Assembly: GCA_947502925.1 (NCBI GenBank)
Contig: CANNBS010000001.1
Coordinates: 558,001 to 622,000, forward strand
DNA from: an uncultured Marinicella sp.
Lineage (GTDB): Bacteria; Pseudomonadota; Gammaproteobacteria; Xanthomonadales; Marinicellaceae
Length of the DNA: 64,000 nt
Direction of reading: 5' to 3'
The notes beneath the pieces are model-generated. The model made no database searches. It was not told the DNA's origin and worked only from the letters and a program-made list of their open reading frames with translations. Each line of letters opens with the position of its first letter. Position 1 is the stretch's first letter. The position numbers were made by a program, and so were the translations under genes. Positions 44,681 to 54,275 of this stretch are shown here, one piece after another.

Positions 44681-45325
44681 ATGCAATTACAATCGTTGTC
44701 GCAGTGGGAAGATAGATTTGAAAAATGGTTAACGGAGCAAGACCATGCCGATGCCGCCCATGATATCAACCACATAAAACGAGTGGTGAAAACCGCCCGG
44801 CAACTGGCCAAAGCAGAAGGTGCTGATTTAGCCGTGGTGATACCGGCGGCCTGGTTACATGATTGTGTGGCGGTGGCCAAGGATGATCCGCGCCGCAGCT
44901 GTGCTTCTTCGATGGCCGCAGAAAAAGCCGGTCAGTTGCTCAACCACTGGGGTTACCCTGATGAACATATTCCGGCCATTACACACGGCATAGAAGCGCA
45001 CAGTTATTCTGCCGACATCGAATGTCAAACACTTGAGGCTCAAATTGTTCAGGACGCGGATCGTATGGATGCCCTGGGCGCCATTGGTGTGGCCCGAACC
45101 ATTATGGTCGGCACAGCATTAGGCAATCCATTAACATATAATGAAGACCCGTTTTGTTATGATAGAAAGGCGGACGATAAATTGGCCATGGTGGATCACT
45201 TTTACACCAAATTACTGCATTTAAAAGACCGTTTTCACACCAAATCGGCCAAACACGAAGCCCACAAACGACATCAATTTATGCTGGATTTTTTACAACA
45301 ACTGGAACAAGAGGTCGCTGAATGA
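44681..45325 (+). CDS. HD-domain phosphohydrolase (YedJ-like)
   Basis: 214 residues with the HD metal motif: His in DAAHDINHIKRV, His-Asp in AAWLHDCV, His in THGIEAHSYS and Asp in QDADRMDALGAIG. The order and size match the YedJ/uncharacterised HD hydrolases, thought to act on nucleotides or other phosphate esters. Substrate unknown. Its stop overlaps the start of slt by 4 bases. Confidence 0.85.
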   Translation: MQLQSLSQWEDRFEKWLTEQDHADAAHDINHIKRVVKTARQLAKAEGADLAVVIPAAWLHDCVAVAKDDPRRSCASSMAAEKAGQLLNHWGYPDEHIPAITHGIEAHSYSADIECQTLEAQIVQDADRMDALGAIGVARTIMVGTALGNPLTYNEDPFCYDRKADDKLAMVDHFYTKLLHLKDRFHTKSAKHEAHKRHQFMLDFLQQLEQEVAE

Positions 45326-47307
45326 CAAGACAATATGGCATGATGAATACATGTTATGCACTCATCATCGTTTTGGTGTGTCTGTTCGCTGCCGGGGCGA
45401 AAGCGGAGGATTACAGTCAGCAACGAATTTTGTTTAAGCAATTATATCAGCAGGCTTTGAGTGGTCAAAAAGCCCAGGTTCAAAAAAAACGCGACAGGTT
45501 GAAAGGTTATCCCATTCATCATTATCTTGATTATGCCTTGTTGGTGTCTGATATGGATCAATTACCCATTGGGCGCATCAACGCCTTCAAAAAAGCCCAC
45601 CCGGGCAGCCCCTTAAATCGGCGTTTAGACAGTCACTTACAATCATCGCTGGCTGCACAAAAAAAATGGTCGTTGTTTTTGAAACATGGTGGTACGTTTA
45701 GTGGTGGCTTGCGACAATGTTGGTATTTGACGGCTTTGTTAAAAACCCAAAAAACAGATAATCTACCCGATTTGGTGACACGAGCCTGGTTACAGGGTCA
45801 TTCGGCACCTGATGCCTGCAATGAGGTGTTTGCCTGGTGGCGTGCACAAGGTTATCAGACTGATCAATTGCTGCTGAAACGAATTAAACTGAGCTTTAAA
45901 GAACGGCAGTTACCATTGCTTCGGTATTTGAAACAGCAGCTTAAGCAAATACCCGATTGGGTTAGCTTAGCAGAAGATCTATTGGTGGACGATGTGGTGA
46001 CTTTTAAACAAGCCAAACAACTCAAGTCTGAGCCACAAACCACTGAACTTCTGTACCATGCCGCGATATATGCCGCTAAAAATAAACCTGCTGAACTTCA
46101 CCCTTTATGGTCAGAGTTAAAAAAACACCATCAATTCGATCAATCACAAATCAATCAAATTGAACGACTGACCGCACTGTTTGCAGCCACGGATTATGAA
46201 GGTTTTTCAATTGACGCCTTAAATGCGTTGCCCGATTCGTCGAAAGACAATCAAATCAGGGCCTGGATCACGCGTTATTATTTATTTAACAGCGACTGGT
46301 CGGCGGTGGTGGACAGTATTGAAAATATGCCCATTAGTCAAAAACTGCATGAACGCTGGCAGTACTGGCTGGCCAGGGCTTACGCCAAAACCGGTCAAAC
46401 CAAAAAAGCGCGTGAGCTGTTCAGAAGTCTTAGTAAGCAAACCCATTATTACGGTTTTCTGGCCGCCGATCACCTGCGGTTGCCCTATTATCTGTGTCAA
46501 AAACCGGCCGCACAAGGGGCAGATAATTTCACCCTGCCACCGGCCATAGCGCGTGCCGTGGAGCTTTATCATGCCGGCTTACTGAGTATGGCGCGCAGCG
46601 GATGGAATTTAGCCTACAGCGATTTAACCGTTGATGAAAAGCTGGCTTTGGCGCAGCACATGAAAGCTGAAAACTGGTATGCCAAAGTGATTACCATTAT
46701 GGCGGATTTAGGCCGTTGGCAGGATTATCATTTGCGCTATCCGGTGGCTTATGCTGAGACCATAGATGGCTTTGCCGCCGAATCTAAAGTCACTTCACCG
46801 TGGGTGATGGCGGTGATTAAACAGGAAAGTGCCTGGGCCAAGGATGCGTTGTCACCGGCTCGGGCGCATGGTTTAATGCAGTTATTGCCCGAAACAGCCA
46901 GTCGCATGGGCAAAGAGTTGGGGTTGACCTGTTGCAATCGGAACGATTTATACACCGCACCGCTCAATTTACGCTTAGGTATTCATTACCAAAAGAATTT
47001 ATTCAAACAATTTGACCATCCTTTATTGGTGGCGGCGGCATATAACGCCGGTGAAGGTAAAAGTATCGACTGGAGTGAAAATTTCCCGACAGCACCGGAT
47101 GTCTGGCTGGAAACCATTCCTTACCGTGAAACCCGTGGCTATATTCCACGGATTTTGTCGAATGTGGTGATCTATGACTGGCTGAACAGTGGCGAGCCCT
47201 ATCGCATCAGCCACTGGATGCCGACCATGCCGATTAACGGTCAACAATCACAACCCTGGCCCAACAGTGAGGTGCCCATGCAACGGGTAAAAACGATATG
47301 CCATTAA
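45322..47307 (+). CDS. slt: Soluble lytic murein transglycosylase
   Basis: 661 residues. A signal peptide (cleavage near AGAKAED) is followed by a long alpha-helical superhelix (U-domain, about 30-470) and a C-terminal goose-type lysozyme-like domain with catalytic Glu502 (VIKQESAWAKDALSPARAHG), GLMQLLPETA and AAYNAGEG. It matches Slt70 architecture and length. It cleaves peptidoglycan glycan strands to 1,6-anhydro products in the periplasm. It overlaps the HD gene by 4 bases and cca by 10 bases. Confidence 0.93.
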   Translation: MTRQYGMMNTCYALIIVLVCLFAAGAKAEDYSQQRILFKQLYQQALSGQKAQVQKKRDRLKGYPIHHYLDYALLVSDMDQLPIGRINAFKKAHPGSPLNRRLDSHLQSSLAAQKKWSLFLKHGGTFSGGLRQCWYLTALLKTQKTDNLPDLVTRAWLQGHSAPDACNEVFAWWRAQGYQTDQLLLKRIKLSFKERQLPLLRYLKQQLKQIPDWVSLAEDLLVDDVVTFKQAKQLKSEPQTTELLYHAAIYAAKNKPAELHPLWSELKKHHQFDQSQINQIERLTALFAATDYEGFSIDALNALPDSSKDNQIRAWITRYYLFNSDWSAVVDSIENMPISQKLHERWQYWLARAYAKTGQTKKARELFRSLSKQTHYYGFLAADHLRLPYYLCQKPAAQGADNFTLPPAIARAVELYHAGLLSMARSGWNLAYSDLTVDEKLALAQHMKAENWYAKVITIMADLGRWQDYHLRYPVAYAETIDGFAAESKVTSPWVMAVIKQESAWAKDALSPARAHGLMQLLPETASRMGKELGLTCCNRNDLYTAPLNLRLGIHYQKNLFKQFDHPLLVAAAYNAGEGKSIDWSENFPTAPDVWLETIPYRETRGYIPRILSNVVIYDWLNSGEPYRISHWMPTMPINGQQSQPWPNSEVPMQRVKTICH

Positions 47308-48533
47308 GTGGCTTAAAGTATTACCTGGTCGGGGGCGCCGTGCGCGACCGACTGCTTGATATCGCGGTTAAAGACCGTGACTATGTGGTGGTGGGCAGTA
47401 CGCCCAAAGAGATGGAACAACGCGGCTTTATGCCTGTGGGCGATGATTTTCCGGTGTTTTTACACCCCAAAACGAAGCAAGAATACGCCCTGGCACGCAC
47501 AGAACGAAAATCAGGTCGTGGTTATCATGGGTTTACCGTGGATGCTTCACCCAAAGTGACTTTAGAAGAAGATCTGCAACGCCGGGATTTAACCATTAAT
47601 GCCATGGCCATGGATGAGAACAGTGGTGAATTGATTGATCCCTGGGGTGGTGAACAGGATTTAAACAACAGAACCTTACGGCATGTGTCTCAGGCTTTTG
47701 CCGAGGATCCGCTGCGGGTGTTGCGGGTGGCGCGATTTATGGCGCGCTTTGCACATTTGGGTTTTACCGTGCATCCTGAGACCATTGTCCTGATGCAGGC
47801 TTTGGTTGATGACAATGAGCTGTCTGAATTGCCGGCGGAACGGATTTGGCAGGAAATTAAAAAAAGCCTGAATGAAGAAACGCCCTCGGCTTTTTTCTGG
47901 ACTTTGCGTGAATGTGGTGCATTACAGCAATTATTACCTGAAATTGAAGCCTATTTTGGGGTGCCGCAAACCCGCCAGTGGCATCCGGAAATCGACACCG
48001 GTGTCCATGCCTTACTGGCGATCGATAACGCCAAAAACCTAAGCAACGAAGTGGCTTATGCGGTGATGGTGCATGATTTGGGTAAGGGCATAACGCCTGA
48101 GCATGTATTGCCAAGTCATCGCGGCCATGAAGCCAGCGGTGTGCCTTTGGTGCGGGACGTCAGTCGTCGCTTAAAAGTGCCTAAAAGTTATCAGCAACTG
48201 GCGATGCTGGTGTGTCGTTTACACCTTAAATGCCACACCATTGAACAGTTGCGGGCGAAAACCGTGGATAAATTATTTCAGGATTTGGACGCTTATCGCC
48301 GGCCGGAACGGGTTGAACAGTTTGTGCAAGCCTGCAAAGCCGATGCCACCGGCCGCTGGGGCGATGAATTTCAGGATTATCCGCAAGCCGATATTGTGCG
48401 TCGATACTTTAAAGCCGCTCAATCCGTGGACATCAAGCCACTGATTGAAGCCGGTTATGAGGGCGAGAAATTGGGCCATCAAATTAGACAAAAGCGTATC
48501 CGTGCCATAGAATTGAGCACAACCAACGACTAA
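47298..48533 (+). CDS. cca: tRNA CCA nucleotidyltransferase (multifunctional, with HD domain)
   Basis: 411 residues, closely following E. coli Cca. Nucleotidyltransferase GGAVRDRLL with metal-binding DRD (KDRDYVVVGS), LARTERKSGRGYHGF, RRDLTINAMA and EDPLRVLRVARF. The C-terminal HD phosphohydrolase region has WHPEIDTGVH and VMVHDLGKGITP. It adds or repairs the 3' CCA of tRNAs. It overlaps the end of slt by 10 bases. Confidence 0.96.
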   Translation: MPLSGLKYYLVGGAVRDRLLDIAVKDRDYVVVGSTPKEMEQRGFMPVGDDFPVFLHPKTKQEYALARTERKSGRGYHGFTVDASPKVTLEEDLQRRDLTINAMAMDENSGELIDPWGGEQDLNNRTLRHVSQAFAEDPLRVLRVARFMARFAHLGFTVHPETIVLMQALVDDNELSELPAERIWQEIKKSLNEETPSAFFWTLRECGALQQLLPEIEAYFGVPQTRQWHPEIDTGVHALLAIDNAKNLSNEVAYAVMVHDLGKGITPEHVLPSHRGHEASGVPLVRDVSRRLKVPKSYQQLAMLVCRLHLKCHTIEQLRAKTVDKLFQDLDAYRRPERVEQFVQACKADATGRWGDEFQDYPQADIVRRYFKAAQSVDIKPLIEAGYEGEKLGHQIRQKRIRAIELSTTND

Positions 48534-48557
48534 TTAATAGAGACCTTTATATAAATC

Positions 48558-51092
48558 ATGTTAAAAAAATTATTGACCCTTTTTGGCCTGCTTTGGGCTG
48601 TGAGCGCCTTCGCTGAACCCATAGATTACTTCTTGCCGGATGGTGAGCGTTTTAATGCCAGCATTCCTTCACCCAGCAGTTTGCTGAACCAAAATCTGGG
48701 TGACCAGCACTTACGCCACGATCAAATTGTCCGCTATATGGGCATATTGGCCGCCAGTTCACCACAAGCCAGATTAATTGAATATGGTCGCACCCATGAA
48801 GGTCGGCGTTTGGTTTTACTGGCCATCAGCAGTGAACAAAACATGCAAAATTTTGAGCAGTTGCCTGAGCGCGATGATTTGCTTAAAGTCTGGCAGGGAT
48901 TTAGTATTCATGGCAATGAGCCCAGTGGTGCCAATGCCTCTGTTTTATATGCTTGGTATGTACTGTCCACTGACAATCCGGAGATTCGGGCGGCTTTGGA
49001 CGACACGGTGATTTTAATTGATCCCACCATCAATCCAGATGGATTGGACCGTTTTGCCACTTTTGCCAACAGTTTCCGCTCTCAAGCCACAGTGAGCGAT
49101 CCCTATGATATGTCACATAATGAGCAATGGCCCAGCGGTCGCACCAACCACTACTGGTTTGATTTAAATCGCGATTGGTTGTTATTAACGCAGCCTGAGT
49201 CCCGCAGTCGTATCACGCAGTTTCAGAAGTGGCAACCACACCTGATTACCGATCACCATGAAATGGGTTCAGCGGGCAGTTTTTTCTTTCAGCCCGGGGT
49301 GCCGGACCGTAAAAATCCGCTGATTGTCAGCAACAATGTCACGTTGACCGAAAAGCTCGCCGATTACCATGCCAAAGGTCTGGATAAAATTGGCCAGAGT
49401 TATTACAGCCGGGAAAGTTTTGATGACTTTTATCCAGGAAAAGGCTCCACCTATCCGGATATACAGGGTAGTGTTGGTATTTTATTTGAACAGGCCCGCG
49501 CCGAAGGCGGCGTGATAGAGACCCGAAATGGCGAACGCAGCTTAGCTGCCGGTATCCGAAACCAGTTTCTCACGGCGATATCGAGCCTGGTGGGTGCCGA
49601 TGCCTTGCGCGATGATTTTATCAGTCATAAGCGCGAATTTAACAACAAAGCGCGCAAAGCCGCGGCTAAATTAGATATAAACGGTTTTGTGGTGGATATC
49701 TCACAACAGCCCCAGCGTGGCTTGCAGTTATTGGATTTCTTGGATCGTCACAATATTAAAGCACGCAATCTGGCTGCTAATAAAACCATTAATAAACAGA
49801 CCTTTAAGAAAGATCAGGCCATTTACATCAGTTTAGATCAACCACAAACCACCCTGATTCAAGCCTTGTTTGCCACCGATAAACGCTTTGAAAATAATAC
49901 CTTTTATGATGTTTCAGCCTGGAACTTACCCATGGCCTGGGGTTTGCCCTGGGCCAAAGTCACTGGCGGTGTTGACAGTAATGATCAATTCACGGTGCCG
50001 AAAAGTCAAAACGGGTATAAAAAAGATGCGGTGGCTTTTGCTTTTAATTGGCACAGCGCCAACGCACCGGCGGCACTCAATTATTTACTGACTCAACAAC
50101 AAGCGATATTTATCAGCGCAAAACCACTGCATGTGGATGGTCATAAATTACCGGCCGGAAGTTTTGTGTTGACTGTCAAAGACCAGACAGAAGATGATTT
50201 GTTTACCCTGTTGAGCGCGGTCAGTGACCAATTCAACGTTGAATGGCATGCCTTGCGAACTTTTCAGGCAGACAGCGGTATTGATGTCGGCTCTCCACAA
50301 GTTCAGCAGTTAAAAGCTCCCAAAGTTTTGATGGTCGTGGGGCGTGGCGTCAATGCCTATCAGGCCGGCAGTCTCTGGCATTTATTCGACACTCAGGTGC
50401 ACCTGCCCATCACCAAAGTACGCATCAATCAATTGAGCCGGGTGCCCTTACACCGCTATACCCACATCATTATGGCAGATGGTCGTTATAACACTGATTT
50501 TACCGAGCAATTCAGTCACAGTTTGCAACAATGGGTACGCAGCGGTGGTCATTTAATTGGCTTACAACGCGGCGCGGTCTGGGCGGATAAAAATATCATC
50601 ACACAGGTTAAAGATGACGATCAACATAAAGAAGATAAAGACAACAAAGCATCAGATAAAGAAACTGATCAACAAAAATCTATCACCTCGAAAGCTTACG
50701 CTGATTTTGAACAAGATCAGGCCAAACGCATTTTAGGCGGCGCCATTGTTACCGCCAAAGCCGATTTAAGCCATCCATTGGCTTTTGGTACGTTTAATAC
50801 CACTCAGTATCCTATGATGAAAGGCAATGTGGTGTTAACAGAGTCGGATAATGCCTATGCCACGCCATTACGTGTGGCTAAAGATGTTGAAGCCGCCGGT
50901 TATGTTTCTGATTACTGGCAGGAAAAGCTATCAGAAAAACCACTCATTATTGCTGATCACCTGGGTCGTGGTAGTGTGATTCAGTTTGGCTTTAACCCTA
51001 ATTTTCGCGCTTTCTGGTACGGTACCCAGCGCTGGATGATTAATGCCATTTACTTGGCAGATTTAATACGTTCGACAAAACTCAATAAATAA
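48558..51092 (+). CDS. Exported M14-family zinc carboxypeptidase-like protein
   Basis: 844 residues with a signal peptide (cleavage after AFA). The N-terminal ~370 residues form an M14 peptidase domain with HxxE zinc ligands His118/Glu121 (SIHGNEPSG), substrate Arg in FDLNRDWLL, and DHHEMG. The ~450-residue C-terminal half is beta/alpha with a late class I glutamine-amidotransferase-like segment (HIIMADGRYN, GGHLIGLQRG), interrupted by a very acidic/basic linker around 690-715 (DDDQHKEDKDNK). This resembles large M14 proteins of marine gammaproteobacteria. Probably periplasmic. Confidence 0.8.
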   Translation: MLKKLLTLFGLLWAVSAFAEPIDYFLPDGERFNASIPSPSSLLNQNLGDQHLRHDQIVRYMGILAASSPQARLIEYGRTHEGRRLVLLAISSEQNMQNFEQLPERDDLLKVWQGFSIHGNEPSGANASVLYAWYVLSTDNPEIRAALDDTVILIDPTINPDGLDRFATFANSFRSQATVSDPYDMSHNEQWPSGRTNHYWFDLNRDWLLLTQPESRSRITQFQKWQPHLITDHHEMGSAGSFFFQPGVPDRKNPLIVSNNVTLTEKLADYHAKGLDKIGQSYYSRESFDDFYPGKGSTYPDIQGSVGILFEQARAEGGVIETRNGERSLAAGIRNQFLTAISSLVGADALRDDFISHKREFNNKARKAAAKLDINGFVVDISQQPQRGLQLLDFLDRHNIKARNLAANKTINKQTFKKDQAIYISLDQPQTTLIQALFATDKRFENNTFYDVSAWNLPMAWGLPWAKVTGGVDSNDQFTVPKSQNGYKKDAVAFAFNWHSANAPAALNYLLTQQQAIFISAKPLHVDGHKLPAGSFVLTVKDQTEDDLFTLLSAVSDQFNVEWHALRTFQADSGIDVGSPQVQQLKAPKVLMVVGRGVNAYQAGSLWHLFDTQVHLPITKVRINQLSRVPLHRYTHIIMADGRYNTDFTEQFSHSLQQWVRSGGHLIGLQRGAVWADKNIITQVKDDDQHKEDKDNKASDKETDQQKSITSKAYADFEQDQAKRILGGAIVTAKADLSHPLAFGTFNTTQYPMMKGNVVLTESDNAYATPLRVAKDVEAAGYVSDYWQEKLSEKPLIIADHLGRGSVIQFGFNPNFRAFWYGTQRWMINAIYLADLIRSTKLNK

Positions 51093-51099
51093 ATCAACA

Positions 51100-51123
51100 A
51101 GCCGCCTGTAACAAAAGGCGGCT
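51100..51123 (+). terminator. Hairpin after the M14 gene, possible terminator
   Basis: AGCCGCCT (51100-51107) pairs with AGGCGGCT (51116-51123), an 8-bp GC-rich stem, 8 bases after the stop. No T-tract follows, so it may be a 3'-end stabiliser rather than an intrinsic terminator. Confidence 0.5.
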
Positions 51124-51185
51124 CATTGAACATTTATTCACACCCTGTTGTCTATACTGTTAGTCTTTCAAAATAATCAGCTATC

Positions 51186-52493
51186 ATGTTTAATCAACAG
51201 CTCATTAAATTATGCACCATATGTCTTTTGCTATTCAGCGTCACTGCCTGTGCGGAACCTGAGCAAAACAAGACCAAACCTGTTGCAGAGCCAGAATCCG
51301 CCACCAGTCACTTATCTACAATTGTCTTAGGATCAGGGTGTTTTTGGGGCGCAGAAAAATACTATGAGAATTTGGATGGTGTGGTTGATGCGGTATCAGG
51401 CTATGCCGATGGTGAAGGCATCGAGCCGAATTACCGAGCCATTACCCAGGCCAAAAATCGTTTTAATGAAAACAACTATGCCGAAGTGGTTGAGGTGACG
51501 TATAACACCAATATGATTTCTAACGAAGACCTGATTAAACATTTCTTCGAGCTGCATGATCCGACCCAAAAAAATCGTCAGGGCAATGATGTCGGCACAC
51601 AATACCGATCCATCTTATTAACCACCGACGAATCGCAGTTAAAAGCAGCCAATCAACTGCGATCAGAATACCAGAGACAACTGTCCTCTGCCGGTTATGG
51701 TGAGATTCAAACCATCATAAAACCGCTGCAAAAATTTCACCCCGCTGAGGAATATCATCAGGATTACATTGCCAAAAACCCAAATGGCTACTGCCCGGAC
51801 CATTCCACCGGCGTCGTATTTGCTGATTCCCCAAAAAGGAAAAAATCACTGGCCAAAGTGGATAATTCAGAACTGCTCACAGGCCAATCAATCCTGGTTT
51901 TAGAAGCTGATGGTTATTGTCCTTATTGTGAGAAATTCCGCGCCGATGTCAGTGAAGATTATCAGGGCGATATCCCCCTGGTTTATCGCACTGCCAAGCA
52001 ATTACATGGCCTTGAAATTGAAACCCCAACCTGGGCGACACCAACCATTTATTTCTTAGAAGACGGTGAAGAAACTTTTGCCAAGCAAGGCTATATGACC
52101 ACCAAAGAATTTTACAAAGCCTTGGGTGCGTTTAAACTCGGCGACAGCGAAGCCTACAAAGTCGCCTTTGCCGAAGGCACCGATAATCGCTTTTGTAAGC
52201 AGTATGACTTATTTAAAGACACGCCACCCGGTGTCTTTGTCGACAAACTCAGTGGTGAGCCGCTGTTTGATACTGATCATCGTTTTAATTCCGGTACCGG
52301 CTGGTTATCTTTTACCGAGCCGGTTGAAGATTCTGTCGTTGAACAACCCGACCACAGCCTCGGTATGGTACGCACCGAAGTTATCGCCAAAACCAGCGGC
52401 ATCCACTTAGGCCACGTATTCGATGACGGCCCTAACGGCCAACCACGGTATTGCATCAATGCCACGGTCCTGGATTTTGTGGCGCGAAATTAA
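51186..52493 (+). CDS. Lipoprotein MsrA-glutaredoxin-like-MsrB methionine sulfoxide reductase fusion
   Basis: 435 residues with a lipobox VTAC (Cys22). MsrA: catalytic Cys52 in GSGCFWGAEKYY, later GYCPDH with Cys203. Middle domain (about 230-315): Cys245-Pro-Tyr-Cys248 plus cis-Pro in WATPTIYF, a thioredoxin/glutaredoxin fold. MsrB (about 330-435): catalytic Cys423 in RYCIN, GTGWLSF, HLGHVFDDGP. The four MsrB zinc cysteines are replaced (Asp353, Ser356, Ala401, Ser404) and Cys337 may be the resolving residue. It would repair both Met-sulfoxide epimers on envelope proteins. Neisserial PilB has a different order (Trx-MsrA-MsrB). Confidence 0.88.
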   Translation: MFNQQLIKLCTICLLLFSVTACAEPEQNKTKPVAEPESATSHLSTIVLGSGCFWGAEKYYENLDGVVDAVSGYADGEGIEPNYRAITQAKNRFNENNYAEVVEVTYNTNMISNEDLIKHFFELHDPTQKNRQGNDVGTQYRSILLTTDESQLKAANQLRSEYQRQLSSAGYGEIQTIIKPLQKFHPAEEYHQDYIAKNPNGYCPDHSTGVVFADSPKRKKSLAKVDNSELLTGQSILVLEADGYCPYCEKFRADVSEDYQGDIPLVYRTAKQLHGLEIETPTWATPTIYFLEDGEETFAKQGYMTTKEFYKALGAFKLGDSEAYKVAFAEGTDNRFCKQYDLFKDTPPGVFVDKLSGEPLFDTDHRFNSGTGWLSFTEPVEDSVVEQPDHSLGMVRTEVIAKTSGIHLGHVFDDGPNGQPRYCINATVLDFVARN

Positions 52494-52502
52494 AAAATTT
52501 GA

Positions 52503-53291
52503 TTAGGCTTTTTCAATCAGCCAGGCTACGACAAAGCCCTTACGGCCATAGACTTTCTGCATTAATTTGATGGCCAATTTATCGAATGCTGATGGTGGTG
52601 TGTTGTGCGGGAAAAGTTCAGTGCCCCGATTCATTTGAGTGACTTTAAAACCGGCTTCGGCCAGTTGTTGCTCAAGCCAGCCTTCTTGTAAAGGGTGCTC
52701 ATCCGGTTCTTCTGCATGTTGAGAATAGTGTCTGCCTTTAAAAGCCGATTTTTCATTCCATTTTTGGACCAAATTTGGAATTTTGTAAAGCGCCTCCACT
52801 TCAACGGGTTCAGCTAAAACCATGACGCCATTGTCGGTCAGTAACTGATGACATTTGTTTAATAATGCAGGGACATGATTCGGTTTTAAGTGATGAATAA
52901 CGCCCACGGCTGATATCATTGAAAATTGTTCTGAACAATTATCAAGAAAACTCATCAAATCTGATTGTACAGCGGTGAAGTTGCTGAGATTAAGTGCTTT
53001 AGCACGGCGTTTGCAATGGGCTAACATGCCTTCGCTGTGATCAACAGCCCAGGTTTCATCGGGTTGAAAACGATTACCAATACGTTCAACCATTTGGCCG
53101 GTACCACAGCCTAAATCTAAAAATTTATCAATCTTTATATTGACCCGATCAAATAAAGGCTTAAACAGTATATTGTTAGACAGCTTTCTCGGTTCATTGA
53201 CCACCGCTTCATATTCATTGGCAATGGTGTCGTGATAATCAATATCTAATTGACTGTGCTCAGCATCCTTTTTATATGTTTCGTTTGTCAT
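52503..53291 (-). CDS. Class I SAM-dependent methyltransferase
   Basis: 262 residues from the ATG at 53291; an in-frame TTG four codons upstream is the alternative. SAM motif FLDLGCGTGQMVERIG, acidic motif WAVDHSEGML, and motif IV region MISAVGVIHHLKP, followed by VLAEPVE. The architecture is Methyltransf_11/UbiE-like. No specific substrate is indicated. It is convergent with the MsrAB gene and divergent from the next methyltransferase, with 223 bases between their starts. Confidence 0.8.
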   Translation of the reverse strand: MTNETYKKDAEHSQLDIDYHDTIANEYEAVVNEPRKLSNNILFKPLFDRVNIKIDKFLDLGCGTGQMVERIGNRFQPDETWAVDHSEGMLAHCKRRAKALNLSNFTAVQSDLMSFLDNCSEQFSMISAVGVIHHLKPNHVPALLNKCHQLLTDNGVMVLAEPVEVEALYKIPNLVQKWNEKSAFKGRHYSQHAEEPDEHPLQEGWLEQQLAEAGFKVTQMNRGTELFPHNTPPSAFDKLAIKLMQKVYGRKGFVVAWLIEKA

Positions 53292-53514
53292 AGGGTTATC
53301 CAATAAGCTTAACGGGAATAACGATTATCCGAAAAATTTTATGTGGAAGAAGTATAACATGACTAAAATAAAACCCTTTAAACGTTTTCTAAATTCAGCC
53401 ATTATTTTGTATGGCTGCAATTAAATGTGAAGTCATTGTCTTGGGTGGTTTTATCAGGCTGTTTTTTGGGACTGTAATAGGCTAATATGTGCCTTTTTAG
53501 GCGCTGCTGAGATT

Positions 53515-54267
53515 ATGGACAAAATCACAACTTCAATTCTTAATAAAAAATGGTTTTATCGGTTTCATTTGCCTGGTGGTCAAGTGACGGATTGTTATAT
53601 GGACGATGATGTGGTCAAGGTACACGACACCCGCATTCAAATGTTGGATTCCATTATTGAGCCACGTTTTAAAGGGAAATTATCGCAAGCAACGGCGGTT
53701 GACCTGGCTTGTCATGAAGGCTATTTTGGCTGTCATTTAGCGGCTAAAGGTGTGGATGTGACTGGTTTGGAGGCCCGTCAAGAACATGTCGATGATGCTA
53801 ATTTGATTGCTGAAGGCTTGAATCTGAGCGACAAATTCAAAGCACAACAAGCGGATGTGCATGATGTGACCGCTGAACAATATGGTCAGTTTGATATTGT
53901 TCTGATGTTGGGCTTGATTTATCACCTGGAAAACCCGGTGGGCGCCATCAGAACGGCTTATGAGCTAACCAAGGATGTGTGTCTGATTGAAACCCAGGTG
54001 GCGCCCAATTTATCGGGGCAGCTGGATTGGGGTAACTATGAGTTTGTGAAGCCGATGATGGGGTCTTTTGCCATAATCGATGAAACTGAAGAGTTACACG
54101 GGCCTGAAATGAGCACCACCGGAATTTGTCTGGCACCCAGTATTGAAGCCCTGGTTTGGATAATGCAGGCGGTGGGTTTTAACGATGTCTCTATTATCGA
54201 GCCGCCGGCTGATGCTTATGAACAGCACCGCTTTAAAAAGCGGGTGATGGCGGTGGGTTATCGATAG
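53515..54267 (+). CDS. CmoB-like SAM methyltransferase
   Basis: 250 residues. The opening MDKITTSILNKKWFYRFHLP and the SAM motif VDLACHEGYFGCHLA, followed by FDIVLMLGLIYHLENPV, match the DUF1698/CmoB-like family (cmo5U34 tRNA modification and paralogues). It is shorter than true CmoB (about 320 residues), so a paralogue with another substrate is more likely. Tail to tail with the RND permease gene, 8 bases apart. Confidence 0.75.
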   Translation: MDKITTSILNKKWFYRFHLPGGQVTDCYMDDDVVKVHDTRIQMLDSIIEPRFKGKLSQATAVDLACHEGYFGCHLAAKGVDVTGLEARQEHVDDANLIAEGLNLSDKFKAQQADVHDVTAEQYGQFDIVLMLGLIYHLENPVGAIRTAYELTKDVCLIETQVAPNLSGQLDWGNYEFVKPMMGSFAIIDETEELHGPEMSTTGICLAPSIEALVWIMQAVGFNDVSIIEPPADAYEQHRFKKRVMAVGYR

Positions 54268-54275
54268 TCGGTAAG

